Assembly (NCBI GenBank): GCA_016212185.1
Contig: JACRGX010000039.1
Span: 1-49,437, forward strand
Origin: Nitrospirota bacterium
Lineage (GTDB): Bacteria > Nitrospirota > Thermodesulfovibrionia > UBA6902 > DSMQ01
DNA: 49,437 nucleotides
Reading direction: 5' to 3'
Positions 34,154 to 41,855 of the stretch are shown here, piece after piece. Every line of letters begins with the position of its first letter. Position 1 is the first letter of the stretch. The notes beneath the pieces are model-generated. The model was not told where the DNA came from. It worked only from the letters and a program-made list of their open reading frames with translations, and searched no databases. A program made the translations under genes and the position numbers.

Positions 34154-35197
34154 ATGAAAATTAATCTAAAACAACTGCAGGAAAAAGAAATGCATGCATT
34201 TATTGAACGCCTCGGGCAAAGTCCTTTCAGGGCAAGACAGGTTATCAACTGGATATATAAAAAGTCTGCGGCATCTTTTGACGAAATGACCGACCTGCCT
34301 GTGACTCTGCGTGAGGAGCTGAAAAAAACAGCATATATCAGCAATGTTAATCTGCTGAAAAAACAGGTCTCCAAAGACGGCACGCAAAAGTTTCTCTTTG
34401 AGCTGGAAGACGGTAAAACAATTGAAAGCGTTCTTATTCCGGATAAAAACCGGCATACATTATGCATTTCATCTCAGGTGGGCTGTGCAATGGAATGCAA
34501 ATTTTGCATGACAGGCAGGCTGGGGCTTAAAAGGAACCTCATGGCTTATGAAATGGTTGATCAGGTAATAGCTGTAAGCAGAATCATAGCTGGGGGGACT
34601 TTGAAAACTACAAGAATCACCAACATAGTTTTTATGGGTATGGGCGAGCCTTTAAATAATTTTGATGAAGTTATAGACGCTCTCCGGAGGCTGACCGGCA
34701 TCATGGATTTCTCCGGACAAAAGATTACCATTTCAACGGCAGGCATAGTTCCAAAGATCTCCGCCCTGGCCCAAAAAGGTCCAGGCGTAAATCTCGCTGT
34801 CTCCTTAAACGCCTCAACCGATGAGATAAGGAGCAAAATCATGCCTGTCAATAAGCGCTATCCGATTAAAGAGCTTATAACCGCCTGCAAACGTTTTCCG
34901 CTGGCTCCGAGGAAGCGGATAACATTTGAATATGTCCTCTTAAAAGGCATAAATGATTCAAAGGAAGACGCTGTAAGGCTTATAAAACTGCTTAGGGGAA
35001 TAAAATCAAAGGTGAATTTAATACCGTACAATTCGGCGCCTTCCATCATGCCGCTTCAGGACAAAAAACCTGTTGAGGGGCAGGTTTTGTTCTTTCAGAA
35101 AATATTAACTGATGCAGGGATAACAGCGATAATCAGAAAAAGCAAAGGACAGGATATCCTTGCCGCCTGCGGTCAGTTGCAGGGATCTAACATCTGA
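34154..35197 (+). CDS. rlmN: 23S rRNA/tRNA adenine C2-methyltransferase RlmN
   Basis: A 347-residue radical-SAM enzyme that methylates C2 of A2503 in 23S rRNA and A37 of some tRNAs. The iron-sulfur motif is Cys111, Cys115, Cys118 in GCAMECKFCMTG; VFMGMGEPLNNFDEV and STAGIVPKI follow; the methyl-carrying Cys lies in DILAACGQL near the end. The N-terminal HhH-like region (SPFRARQVINWIYKK) is normal. It is the second complete plus-strand gene. No Shine-Dalgarno is evident before the ATG. Confidence 0.95.
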   Translation: MKINLKQLQEKEMHAFIERLGQSPFRARQVINWIYKKSAASFDEMTDLPVTLREELKKTAYISNVNLLKKQVSKDGTQKFLFELEDGKTIESVLIPDKNRHTLCISSQVGCAMECKFCMTGRLGLKRNLMAYEMVDQVIAVSRIIAGGTLKTTRITNIVFMGMGEPLNNFDEVIDALRRLTGIMDFSGQKITISTAGIVPKISALAQKGPGVNLAVSLNASTDEIRSKIMPVNKRYPIKELITACKRFPLAPRKRITFEYVLLKGINDSKEDAVRLIKLLRGIKSKVNLIPYNSAPSIMPLQDKKPVEGQVLFFQKILTDAGITAIIRKSKGQDILAACGQLQGSNI

Positions 35198-35211
35198 GAA
35201 TTTATTTTAAA

Positions 35212-35267
35212 TTTAACATTGCAAATTTGCATTTTGAAATGATAATTGATAATTTTGCAATGAAAAA
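35212..35267. repeat. AT-rich intergenic repeat, family C partial copy
   Basis: TTTGCATTTTGAAATGATAA followed by TTGATAATTTTGCAAT; matches the right half of 21323-21415 and 28561-28655. It lies between rlmN and the convergent cheY, so it might serve as a weak bidirectional stop. Confidence 0.65.
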
Positions 35268-35273
35268 TAACCG

Positions 35274-35651
35274 TCACTGCAGGAGGTTATTAATCGTCTT
35301 TATAAGTTCCTGCGTCTGGATGGGTTTTGTGATATAGGCATTGGCTCCGATAGCCATGGCCCTTTTTCTGTCTTCTTCAGCGCCTTCGGTTGTAATGATA
35401 ATAATAGGCGTATTCTTGTACTTCTGGTCGCCCCTGAGAATACTCACCAGCTTCAGCCCATCCATCAAAGGCATATTAATATCCACAAGGATTAAATCAA
35501 ACGTGTCGGTTGACAGTTTCTTTAGGGCGTCCAGACCATCTGTTGCCTCTATGACATTAGAGTCTGTCAGCCTTTTCAGGACAAACGAAATTAACTGCCT
35601 CGTTGTAGGCGAATCATCAACAACCATGATGTTATTTATTATCTTTACCAT
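35274..35651 (-). CDS. cheY: CheY-type response regulator (end of chemosensory operon)
   Basis: A 125-residue stand-alone receiver: acidic pair Asp12-Asp13, phospho-acceptor Asp57 in LILVDINMPLMDG, the Thr of ITTEGAEED, and Lys in ITKPIQTQEL. Very similar in layout to the first cheY of the cluster (48175-48543). It follows cheB by 49 bases. In a system without flagellar genes its target is not obvious; it may act as output or phosphate sink. Confidence 0.9.
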   Translation of the reverse strand: MVKIINNIMVVDDSPTTRQLISFVLKRLTDSNVIEATDGLDALKKLSTDTFDLILVDINMPLMDGLKLVSILRGDQKYKNTPIIIITTEGAEEDRKRAMAIGANAYITKPIQTQELIKTINNLLQ

Positions 35652-35700
35652 TTACCCAGTTAGTAAGCCCCGTCCCTTCCAACGCGGCTTACCCTGCCTG

Positions 35701-36774
35701 CTATTCCTGTCCTTTGAATCTCTTTAAAATTTCCGCGGGTATTTGCTGAAGCGACGCAATCATATCAGCGGCTCCGGCCGATATAACCTCATGGGGCATC
35801 CCGAATATGACGGCGCTTTCCTCTGACTCGGCTATTGTAAAGCCTCCCCTTCTTTTGATTTCTTTCATCCCGGCCTTCCCGTCGCTGCCCATTCCTGTAA
35901 GGACTACGCCGATTGTCTTTGGCCCAAAAATTTCTGCCGCGCTCTTCATCATCAGATCAATTGACGGGATATATATATCATCCTCAGTGGAATCCTTAAT
36001 GGTCACAACAGTTTCACCTTTTGTCCTGTTAAGCATTATATGATGACCGCCCGGACAGATGAGCGCCTTGCCGGCTTCAACAGCCTCGCCGTGCTCCGCC
36101 TCTTTAACAGTAAGGGCGCTTACCTTATTCATCCTGCTGGCAAATTGCCTCGTAAACCCATACGGCATATGCTGGCTGATGAGTATGGGCGATGGAAAAT
36201 TCCCCGGAAGCATGGAGAGCACTACCTGAAGCGCGGCCGGACCTCCAGTTGAAGCGCCCATAGTAACTATCTTTATATCTTTGTCTTCAAACCTCTCGTA
36301 ACTTTTCGGCATAACCGCATCTTTATACCCGACCCATGAGATATTTTTCCTGAGTTTATCCATATTCAAAGAGGTAATGCTCAGGACCTTTCTTAACAGG
36401 TCTCCCTCTATTGCTTCAAGCTCTTTTGAAGCGCTTTTGGTCGGCTTAACGATAAAATCCACTGCGCCTAATTCCAATGCTTTAAAGACAGTAGATTTTT
36501 CTCCGTGGGAACTGACAATGATGACAGGCATGGGATTTTCTTCCATCAGCCATCTGAGGAGCGTAAAACCATCAACCCTCGGCATTTCAAGATCAAGCGT
36601 GATGACATCAGGTTTTAATTTCATGACTTTTTTCATCCCGTCATAACCGTCAACCGCAACGCCCGCTACTTCTATGGCCGGCGACTTCTCAAGCATCCTC
36701 TTTATTGTCTGCCGGTTAAACGCCGAGTCGTCAATAATCAAAACTCTGATTGGTTTTTGTCCTGTTCCGGTCAT
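35701..36774 (-). CDS. cheB: Chemoreceptor glutamate methylesterase CheB
   Basis: A 357-residue protein. Receiver 1-125 with Asp61 in TLDLEMPRVDG, linker, then the methylesterase domain 165-350. The catalytic triad is Ser175 (MGASTGGPAAL), His202 (SQHMPYGFT) and Asp298 (TGMGSDGKAGM). It removes methyl groups from receptors or deamidates them when phosphorylated by CheA. It starts three bases after cheR, the antagonistic methyltransferase. Full length, with no missing key residue, which shows that this chemosensory system has methylation-based adaptation. Confidence 0.95.
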   Translation of the reverse strand: MTGTGQKPIRVLIIDDSAFNRQTIKRMLEKSPAIEVAGVAVDGYDGMKKVMKLKPDVITLDLEMPRVDGFTLLRWLMEENPMPVIIVSSHGEKSTVFKALELGAVDFIVKPTKSASKELEAIEGDLLRKVLSITSLNMDKLRKNISWVGYKDAVMPKSYERFEDKDIKIVTMGASTGGPAALQVVLSMLPGNFPSPILISQHMPYGFTRQFASRMNKVSALTVKEAEHGEAVEAGKALICPGGHHIMLNRTKGETVVTIKDSTEDDIYIPSIDLMMKSAAEIFGPKTIGVVLTGMGSDGKAGMKEIKRRGGFTIAESEESAVIFGMPHEVISAGAADMIASLQQIPAEILKRFKGQE

Positions 36775-36777
36775 AAT

Positions 36778-37638
36778 TTATAATCCCTGCCTCTCAGGTT
36801 TTTGATACACCATATCGTTACTAAAATGCTTTAAAGAAAAAGCTGTAGAAAGCTTTATAAGCGACTCTGTATGTCCCAGCACCATATAACCTCCGTATAC
36901 AAGGCTGTTATAGAAATTTTCTATAACCTTCTTTCTTGCCGCGTCATCAAAATATATTAAAACATTACGGCAAAAAATTAAATCCATTTTCCCGACCAGA
37001 CGCACCTTGAAAGGGTCAAACAGGTTCACATAGTTAAAGACAACGAGTTTTCTGACGCTGTCGGATATGCTGTAAGTATCATCAGCTTCGTTATGAAAAT
37101 ATTTTTTTATAAAATAATATTCCGTGCTCCTGAATGAATTCTTTTTGTAAATTCCGCGCCGCGCAACCTGAAGCGCCCTCTGGCTTATATCACTGCCCAC
37201 TATCCTGATATCCCACCCGTCAAAGCCTCCTTTCTCAAGCAGCAGCATGGCAAAAGTATAAGGCTCCTCTCCGGTAGCGCAGCCGGCAGACCATATACTT
37301 ATCTTTTTTTTGTCCTTATTTTTCTCCTTAAGTTCAGGGATTATTTCATCTATGAACGCCTTTAACTGGGACTCTCCCCTGAAAAAATAAGTCTCGTTTA
37401 CCGTTAAAATGTCCATAATGTTTTGAATCTCATCGTCCCGTTTCTGGTCATACATAAGGAAACGGTAATATTCCCTGAAGTCTTCCAGACGAAGGACCTT
37501 TAAACGCCTGTTCAGCCTCCGCTCTACCAGAAAGAGCGATTTTTCATTAAAAAAAATACCGCAGTATTCCCTGATAAAATCACTTATCAGGCGGAAGACA
37601 TCCAGATGCAGAGGTATAATTTCTTCTTCAAATTGCAA
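36778..37638 (-). CDS. cheR: Chemoreceptor methyltransferase CheR
   Basis: A 286-residue SAM-dependent methyltransferase. An N-terminal helical domain (LISDFIREYCGIFFNEKSLFL) precedes NETYFFRGESQLKAF and the SAM-binding SIWSAGCATGEEPYTFAM. DLIFCRNVLIYFDD and GGYMVLGHTESL follow. No C-terminal TPR or pentapeptide-tether partner domain. Its start overlaps the HEAT-repeat gene by 11 bases, so the HEAT protein is coupled to the methylation enzymes. Confidence 0.94.
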   Translation of the reverse strand: MQFEEEIIPLHLDVFRLISDFIREYCGIFFNEKSLFLVERRLNRRLKVLRLEDFREYYRFLMYDQKRDDEIQNIMDILTVNETYFFRGESQLKAFIDEIIPELKEKNKDKKKISIWSAGCATGEEPYTFAMLLLEKGGFDGWDIRIVGSDISQRALQVARRGIYKKNSFRSTEYYFIKKYFHNEADDTYSISDSVRKLVVFNYVNLFDPFKVRLVGKMDLIFCRNVLIYFDDAARKKVIENFYNSLVYGGYMVLGHTESLIKLSTAFSLKHFSNDMVYQKPERQGL

Positions 37639-39634
37639 GATATCTCTCCGCAGTTTCCCTTACCTGATAATCTTCGTCAAGTTCAGCGGTATCTTTTAAA
37701 TATTTTTCGCTCTCGGATTTAAAAAATTTGCCGAGGACGTCAACGGCCTTCTTTCTCACCGACCATGCGTTATCCTTTAAAAGCGGGATGAGGTCGCGGA
37801 AAATTCCGTCAAATATGGACAATGACTCAATAGCCGTGGCCCTTATCTCGGCGTCCTTGTCTTTTAAAAGTCTGCGCAGTACCTCCTTAACCTTTTTCTC
37901 CTTAAAATTACCCAGTTCCTTAATTGCAGCGGCCTTCACAAACCCTGATGTGTCCGACAGGAGATTTATCAGCGGCTCTACGGCTTTCTTGTTTCTGGTA
38001 CTGCCCAGTCCCTTGGCTGCAGCGACCCTGACAAATACATTCGTATCATTAAGAAGAAATATAAGAGGCTCTACAACTTCTTCGGAATCAATCATGCTGA
38101 TAGCCATGGCGGCAGACTTGCGGACCTCCGGAGATTCATCCGACAAGGCCGGCATCAGATACTTTATTGACTCCGGTGTATCTATCCGGCTGAGCGCATC
38201 AACAACCGCCGTCCGGACCCTGACATCACTGTCTCTAAGCGCGGCGCCGAGCGTCTCTATTGCCTTTTTAGCGCCGATGAGGCCGAGAAGCACTGCAGAA
38301 CTTTTTCTTACCACAGGGTTTTTATCGGAAAGAGATGCTGTTATTTCATCTGTGTCCAGCCACTTCTCTAATCTTAAAAGGGCTTTAAGCGCTGCCTCCT
38401 GCACATCTTCATAGCGGTCAAACATCAGCGGTTTTATGTGCTTAACCGTCTCCGGATTATCCAGCGTTGAAAGCGCAATAGCCGCACTACTCCTTACATG
38501 CCCGTCTTCATCTTTAAGCAGGCTGATGAGGTGGTCCTGAAACGCCGCGGAAGCAGCCTTCGCCGCTATGCCGCATATGACCCTTCGCTGGTACAGGTCT
38601 TTTGAATTGAAAAAAGGGATAAGAAAGTCCGGTGAAGCCTTGCTTATGGACACAAGCGTCTTTATGATTATTTCACTTGGTTCCTCTTCAATAGCCATTT
38701 CAAGAAGCGCCGGAAGGACCGATTTATCCCTGAGAAGTCCAAGCAGTACGGTTGAGGCAATCATTACATCGGTCTTTTCGCTTTTGGCATGATGCGCCAG
38801 TAAACTAACGGCTTCGCTTCCATGTATTTTGTTAATAGTCTTAATTATGATGTCTTCGGAAATTCCTCTTTCATAAAATTGTTTGATTGCTATGATAGTC
38901 TCTTCCTGAACAGTTTTTAACCCATCTTTTAAAAACGGGGCTATCTTTGTCAGCGATTCAGGGTCGGCAATCTGCCCCAAGGCCTTGATGACAGGTTTTC
39001 TCAGGTCTTTTCTGTGCAAGGCCGAAACAAGCGCATCAACCGCCCTTGCATCGCCGATCTTGCCCAGTCCGTCAACGGCATGATATGCGAGCCATGTATT
39101 GACGCCCTTCATGATGGGAATAAGGCTGGTTACGGCGGATTTATCGCGAAAATCACAGAGATACTCTATGGCTGATGAACGGACGTTATCATCTTTATCT
39201 TCAATCGCCTTTAATAAAACCGGAAGCGCCTTTGGGTCTTTTGTGCGTCCGACAATATCAATAACAAATTTTCTGACATCGGGGTTGGGGGTGTTATAGG
39301 CCTTTTTTAGATGACCGGTGACAGTGTGCCCTAATGAAATCAGCGCTTCAAGCGCAGAATTTCTTGCATTGGCATTGTTTTCACGCTTAAGCGTGGATAT
39401 GAGTCCTTTTATTACCGCATTGCTTTTGATCGCAAGCAGCAGCTCAACAGCAGTTTTTCTTATTCGCCAGTTGTCGTCTTCAAGGCTTTTTATAAGAAGG
39501 GCGATTGCCAAGGTCCTGTTTTTAAGCTTAATCAATTGCCTGACGGCGTCAAGCCTGACTTCAACGTCATCGCTCTTCATCAGGGAATTAAATTTACTCT
39601 GGAATACGGCCGCCGCCTTTTTTTCATCAGCCAA
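37628..39634 (-). CDS. HEAT-repeat (PBS-lyase-like) protein in chemosensory operon
   Basis: A 668-residue protein made almost entirely of about 30-35-residue helical repeats, roughly 18-20 of them. Examples are ALPVLLKAIEDKDDNVRSSA and DSEEVVEPLIFLLNDTNVFVRVA. No catalytic domain, signal peptide or membrane segment. HEAT arrays are protein-protein scaffolds; one is known, as I recall, as Cpc7 in the Myxococcus Che7 system. The TTG start at 39634 lies one base after the cheW stop with a GGGGG site, and the end overlaps cheR by 11 bases. It is therefore an integral member of the operon and may connect receptors or CheW to an output, by inference. Confidence 0.88.
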   Translation of the reverse strand: MADEKKAAAVFQSKFNSLMKSDDVEVRLDAVRQLIKLKNRTLAIALLIKSLEDDNWRIRKTAVELLLAIKSNAVIKGLISTLKRENNANARNSALEALISLGHTVTGHLKKAYNTPNPDVRKFVIDIVGRTKDPKALPVLLKAIEDKDDNVRSSAIEYLCDFRDKSAVTSLIPIMKGVNTWLAYHAVDGLGKIGDARAVDALVSALHRKDLRKPVIKALGQIADPESLTKIAPFLKDGLKTVQEETIIAIKQFYERGISEDIIIKTINKIHGSEAVSLLAHHAKSEKTDVMIASTVLLGLLRDKSVLPALLEMAIEEEPSEIIIKTLVSISKASPDFLIPFFNSKDLYQRRVICGIAAKAASAAFQDHLISLLKDEDGHVRSSAAIALSTLDNPETVKHIKPLMFDRYEDVQEAALKALLRLEKWLDTDEITASLSDKNPVVRKSSAVLLGLIGAKKAIETLGAALRDSDVRVRTAVVDALSRIDTPESIKYLMPALSDESPEVRKSAAMAISMIDSEEVVEPLIFLLNDTNVFVRVAAAKGLGSTRNKKAVEPLINLLSDTSGFVKAAAIKELGNFKEKKVKEVLRRLLKDKDAEIRATAIESLSIFDGIFRDLIPLLKDNAWSVRKKAVDVLGKFFKSESEKYLKDTAELDEDYQVRETAERYLAI

Positions 39635-39635
39635 T

Positions 39636-40109
39636 TTAATTGCCCCCTTTTTTGTCTTTAACAGGATTCCCTGACAAACTGCCTAAAAGCATTATTTCTT
39701 CGGGAGTAAGCAGATTGTCAATATTCAAAATAATTATCAGTCTGTCGCCTGACTTCCCGATGCCGCTGAGATATTCAGGTTTCAGCCCTTTAAAAATAGC
39801 CGGCGGGGATGATATCTCTTTTTTGTCAATATGGAGAATCTGCCTGACTGCATCAACCAGCAGTCCGATTTTTTCCCCGCGTATCATTACGATTAAGATC
39901 CTTTCCTCCTGAGGCGAGGGTTCAACATTAAGGCGTTTTCTCATATCCAGCAAGGGGATTACAGCGCCTCTCAGGTTGATAACGCCGGTGATAAAACTCG
40001 GGGTATTGGGAAGCGGGGTTGTCTTCAGCGGCCTTGCAATCTCAAATACCTTGTCAAGATCAACGCCGAATTCTTCTCCCGCTATGGCAAAAATAGCGTA
40101 CTTACTCAA
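39636..40109 (-). CDS. cheW: CheW-like coupling protein (short)
   Basis: A 157-residue single CheW domain: KYAIFAIAGEEFGVDLDKV, TPLPNTPSFITGVINLRGAVIPLLDMRKRL, GLLVDAVRQIL. It links receptors to CheA. The TTG start lies inside the last codons of the upstream receptor gene (8-base overlap), pairing the two. A second, longer CheW is encoded at 44755-45396. Having one CheW per receptor gene suggests each receptor has its own adaptor. Confidence 0.93.
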   Translation of the reverse strand: MSKYAIFAIAGEEFGVDLDKVFEIARPLKTTPLPNTPSFITGVINLRGAVIPLLDMRKRLNVEPSPQEERILIVMIRGEKIGLLVDAVRQILHIDKKEISSPPAIFKGLKPEYLSGIGKSGDRLIIILNIDNLLTPEEIMLLGSLSGNPVKDKKGGN

Positions 40110-41805
40110 ATTTAAGCCCTTCTATGGTTTTCCTGAAGGCCTGAGCCTCATGCTCCATCTTCTTAAAAGAAGCGCTCATATGCTGAATAGCGGTAGCAGT
40201 ATTGTAGCAAATTGTTTTAATCATATCTACTTTCTGAATAAGGTCCAGGCTGACTTTGCCATGCTCGGATAAAGTGCTGACTATGCCTTTGACGCTGTCG
40301 TTTGCGGCATCAAAGCTCTTGGTCAGCATACGCGCCCCAAAAGATTGATCCTGAAGGTTTCTCTTTATAAATTCAGACAGGTCTTTAAGCTTCTCCGCAA
40401 CAGTGGTAATCTGGTCTGATTCCTGCACCTGCATGTGAGCGGCTCTTAAGATATATCCTATTGTCACCTGCATTAATTCAATATAAGTGGTTATCTGAGT
40501 TATTGCGCCGACCTGTTCGCCTGTAGCCTTCTGAATTACATGCGCCATCTCATCAGAATGCTTTGCAGTATCAATCACTCCCCTGAAGGCCTCGCCTGTT
40601 TTTACGATAAGTGCAATACCCTTTTCAACTACCTGTGCGCTTTTTTCCGAAACAGTAATGGTTGAGGCTATTTCATCCCTGAACATATTAATGATATCCG
40701 TAATTTCTTTTGTAGAGGCGACCGTCCTGTCAGAGAGCGTTTTTATTTCTTCGGCAATAACTGAAAATCCCTTGCCATACTCTCCGGCCTGCTCGGCCAG
40801 AATCGCCGCATTTAAACTTAACAGGTTTGTTTGTTTTGTTACATTCGCAATAACTGAGAGAACTTTCTCTATATTTTTGGACTTTACGCCGAGTCTTGTT
40901 GCAAACTCAAAGTTTTTTGCAACTGCATTTGCTATCTCCTCCATACCCTCCATGGCATTAACAACGCTTAACATGCCCTCATCAGAGGCTATTCCCCTCA
41001 CCTTACTCGTCAGATTGACAGATTGCCTGGAACTCTTTTCTATCGCCTTAAGATTCTCCGATATCTCCATAACCGATACTATTGCCTCATCAGTAGAGGT
41101 AGAAAGGCTTTCACCCCTTTTAAATGTTTCTTTTGCAGCAACCGTAATGCTGCTCATTAGAGAATAAATTTCATTCAGCGATTTGGAAAATTGATCAAGA
41201 TTCTCCTCAACTTCCTCAATAGTAGAACTAATCTGAGCAAAGACAGTCATATTCCCTTCAAGAAACTTTGTGAAATCATTTGTGTTGTTAAGAATTTTTA
41301 CTTGCAGTTTCTCGCAGTTTCTTAATGATACCGCCACCTCCTCTGTTGAAGCAAACTGGTTGTTCGTGTCTTCTGTGATTTTATCCGTGTGCGGCTTTAT
41401 TTTTTCAATTGTAACCGCAATGTCATTTGACGAGGCATATAACTTACGGATAATGCTTCTGAAATAAATTATCAGGGTATTAAAATTTTTTACCAAGGTC
41501 CCGATCACGGGCGACACGGGAGGCTTTATGTCAATCATCAGGTTTCCTGCGGCAGCCTTGCTTATCGCTGTATTAAAGTCCGATACCGGCATGCTCAAAA
41601 ACCTGACAAAAAACAGCAGTGAGCCGGCAAAGGTCAGGATTAAGCATATTACTTCACTCCCAATAAAATAAAACAATAATTTGTTAAATTCCGGGCCGGC
41701 AATGGTATCTTTCATCAGTAAAACGGAAAAAGCGGCGCCGGCGCTCTGGCATATAAGGATAACAATCAGCAGCGTTATCATGAATCTTACCGTCAATATT
41801 TTCAT
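40102..41805 (-). CDS. Chemoreceptor with no periplasmic sensor domain
   Basis: A 567-residue receptor. Two membrane helices (8-30 and 44-68) are separated by about 13 residues, so there is almost no outside domain. HAMP-like region 70-122, then a long helical signalling domain whose hairpin tip reads QTNLLSLNAAILAEQAGE, followed by KGFSVIAEEIKTLSDRT. The usual NAAIEAARAGE has Leu and Glu/Gln substitutions, as in the neighbouring receptor. A C-terminal helical extension of about 100 residues follows. It lacks an obvious C-terminal CheR-tether pentapeptide. Lacking a sensor, it may respond to the membrane state or to its partner receptor 50 bases upstream. Confidence 0.9.
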   Translation of the reverse strand: MKILTVRFMITLLIVILICQSAGAAFSVLLMKDTIAGPEFNKLLFYFIGSEVICLILTFAGSLLFFVRFLSMPVSDFNTAISKAAAGNLMIDIKPPVSPVIGTLVKNFNTLIIYFRSIIRKLYASSNDIAVTIEKIKPHTDKITEDTNNQFASTEEVAVSLRNCEKLQVKILNNTNDFTKFLEGNMTVFAQISSTIEEVEENLDQFSKSLNEIYSLMSSITVAAKETFKRGESLSTSTDEAIVSVMEISENLKAIEKSSRQSVNLTSKVRGIASDEGMLSVVNAMEGMEEIANAVAKNFEFATRLGVKSKNIEKVLSVIANVTKQTNLLSLNAAILAEQAGEYGKGFSVIAEEIKTLSDRTVASTKEITDIINMFRDEIASTITVSEKSAQVVEKGIALIVKTGEAFRGVIDTAKHSDEMAHVIQKATGEQVGAITQITTYIELMQVTIGYILRAAHMQVQESDQITTVAEKLKDLSEFIKRNLQDQSFGARMLTKSFDAANDSVKGIVSTLSEHGKVSLDLIQKVDMIKTICYNTATAIQHMSASFKKMEHEAQAFRKTIEGLKFE

Positions 41806-41855
41806 CTCAGCCTCTCTCTGTAGTTATTCATACAAAATCCTGCAATTAAAATTCA

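Noticed and set aside
35198-35273. Rho-independent terminator between rlmN and cheY
   Set aside because: Only an AT-rich repeat hairpin is present, with no GC stem followed by a T run.
37728-38414. Plus-strand 228-codon open frame opposite the HEAT protein
   Set aside because: Shadow of repeat-rich coding sequence on the minus strand.
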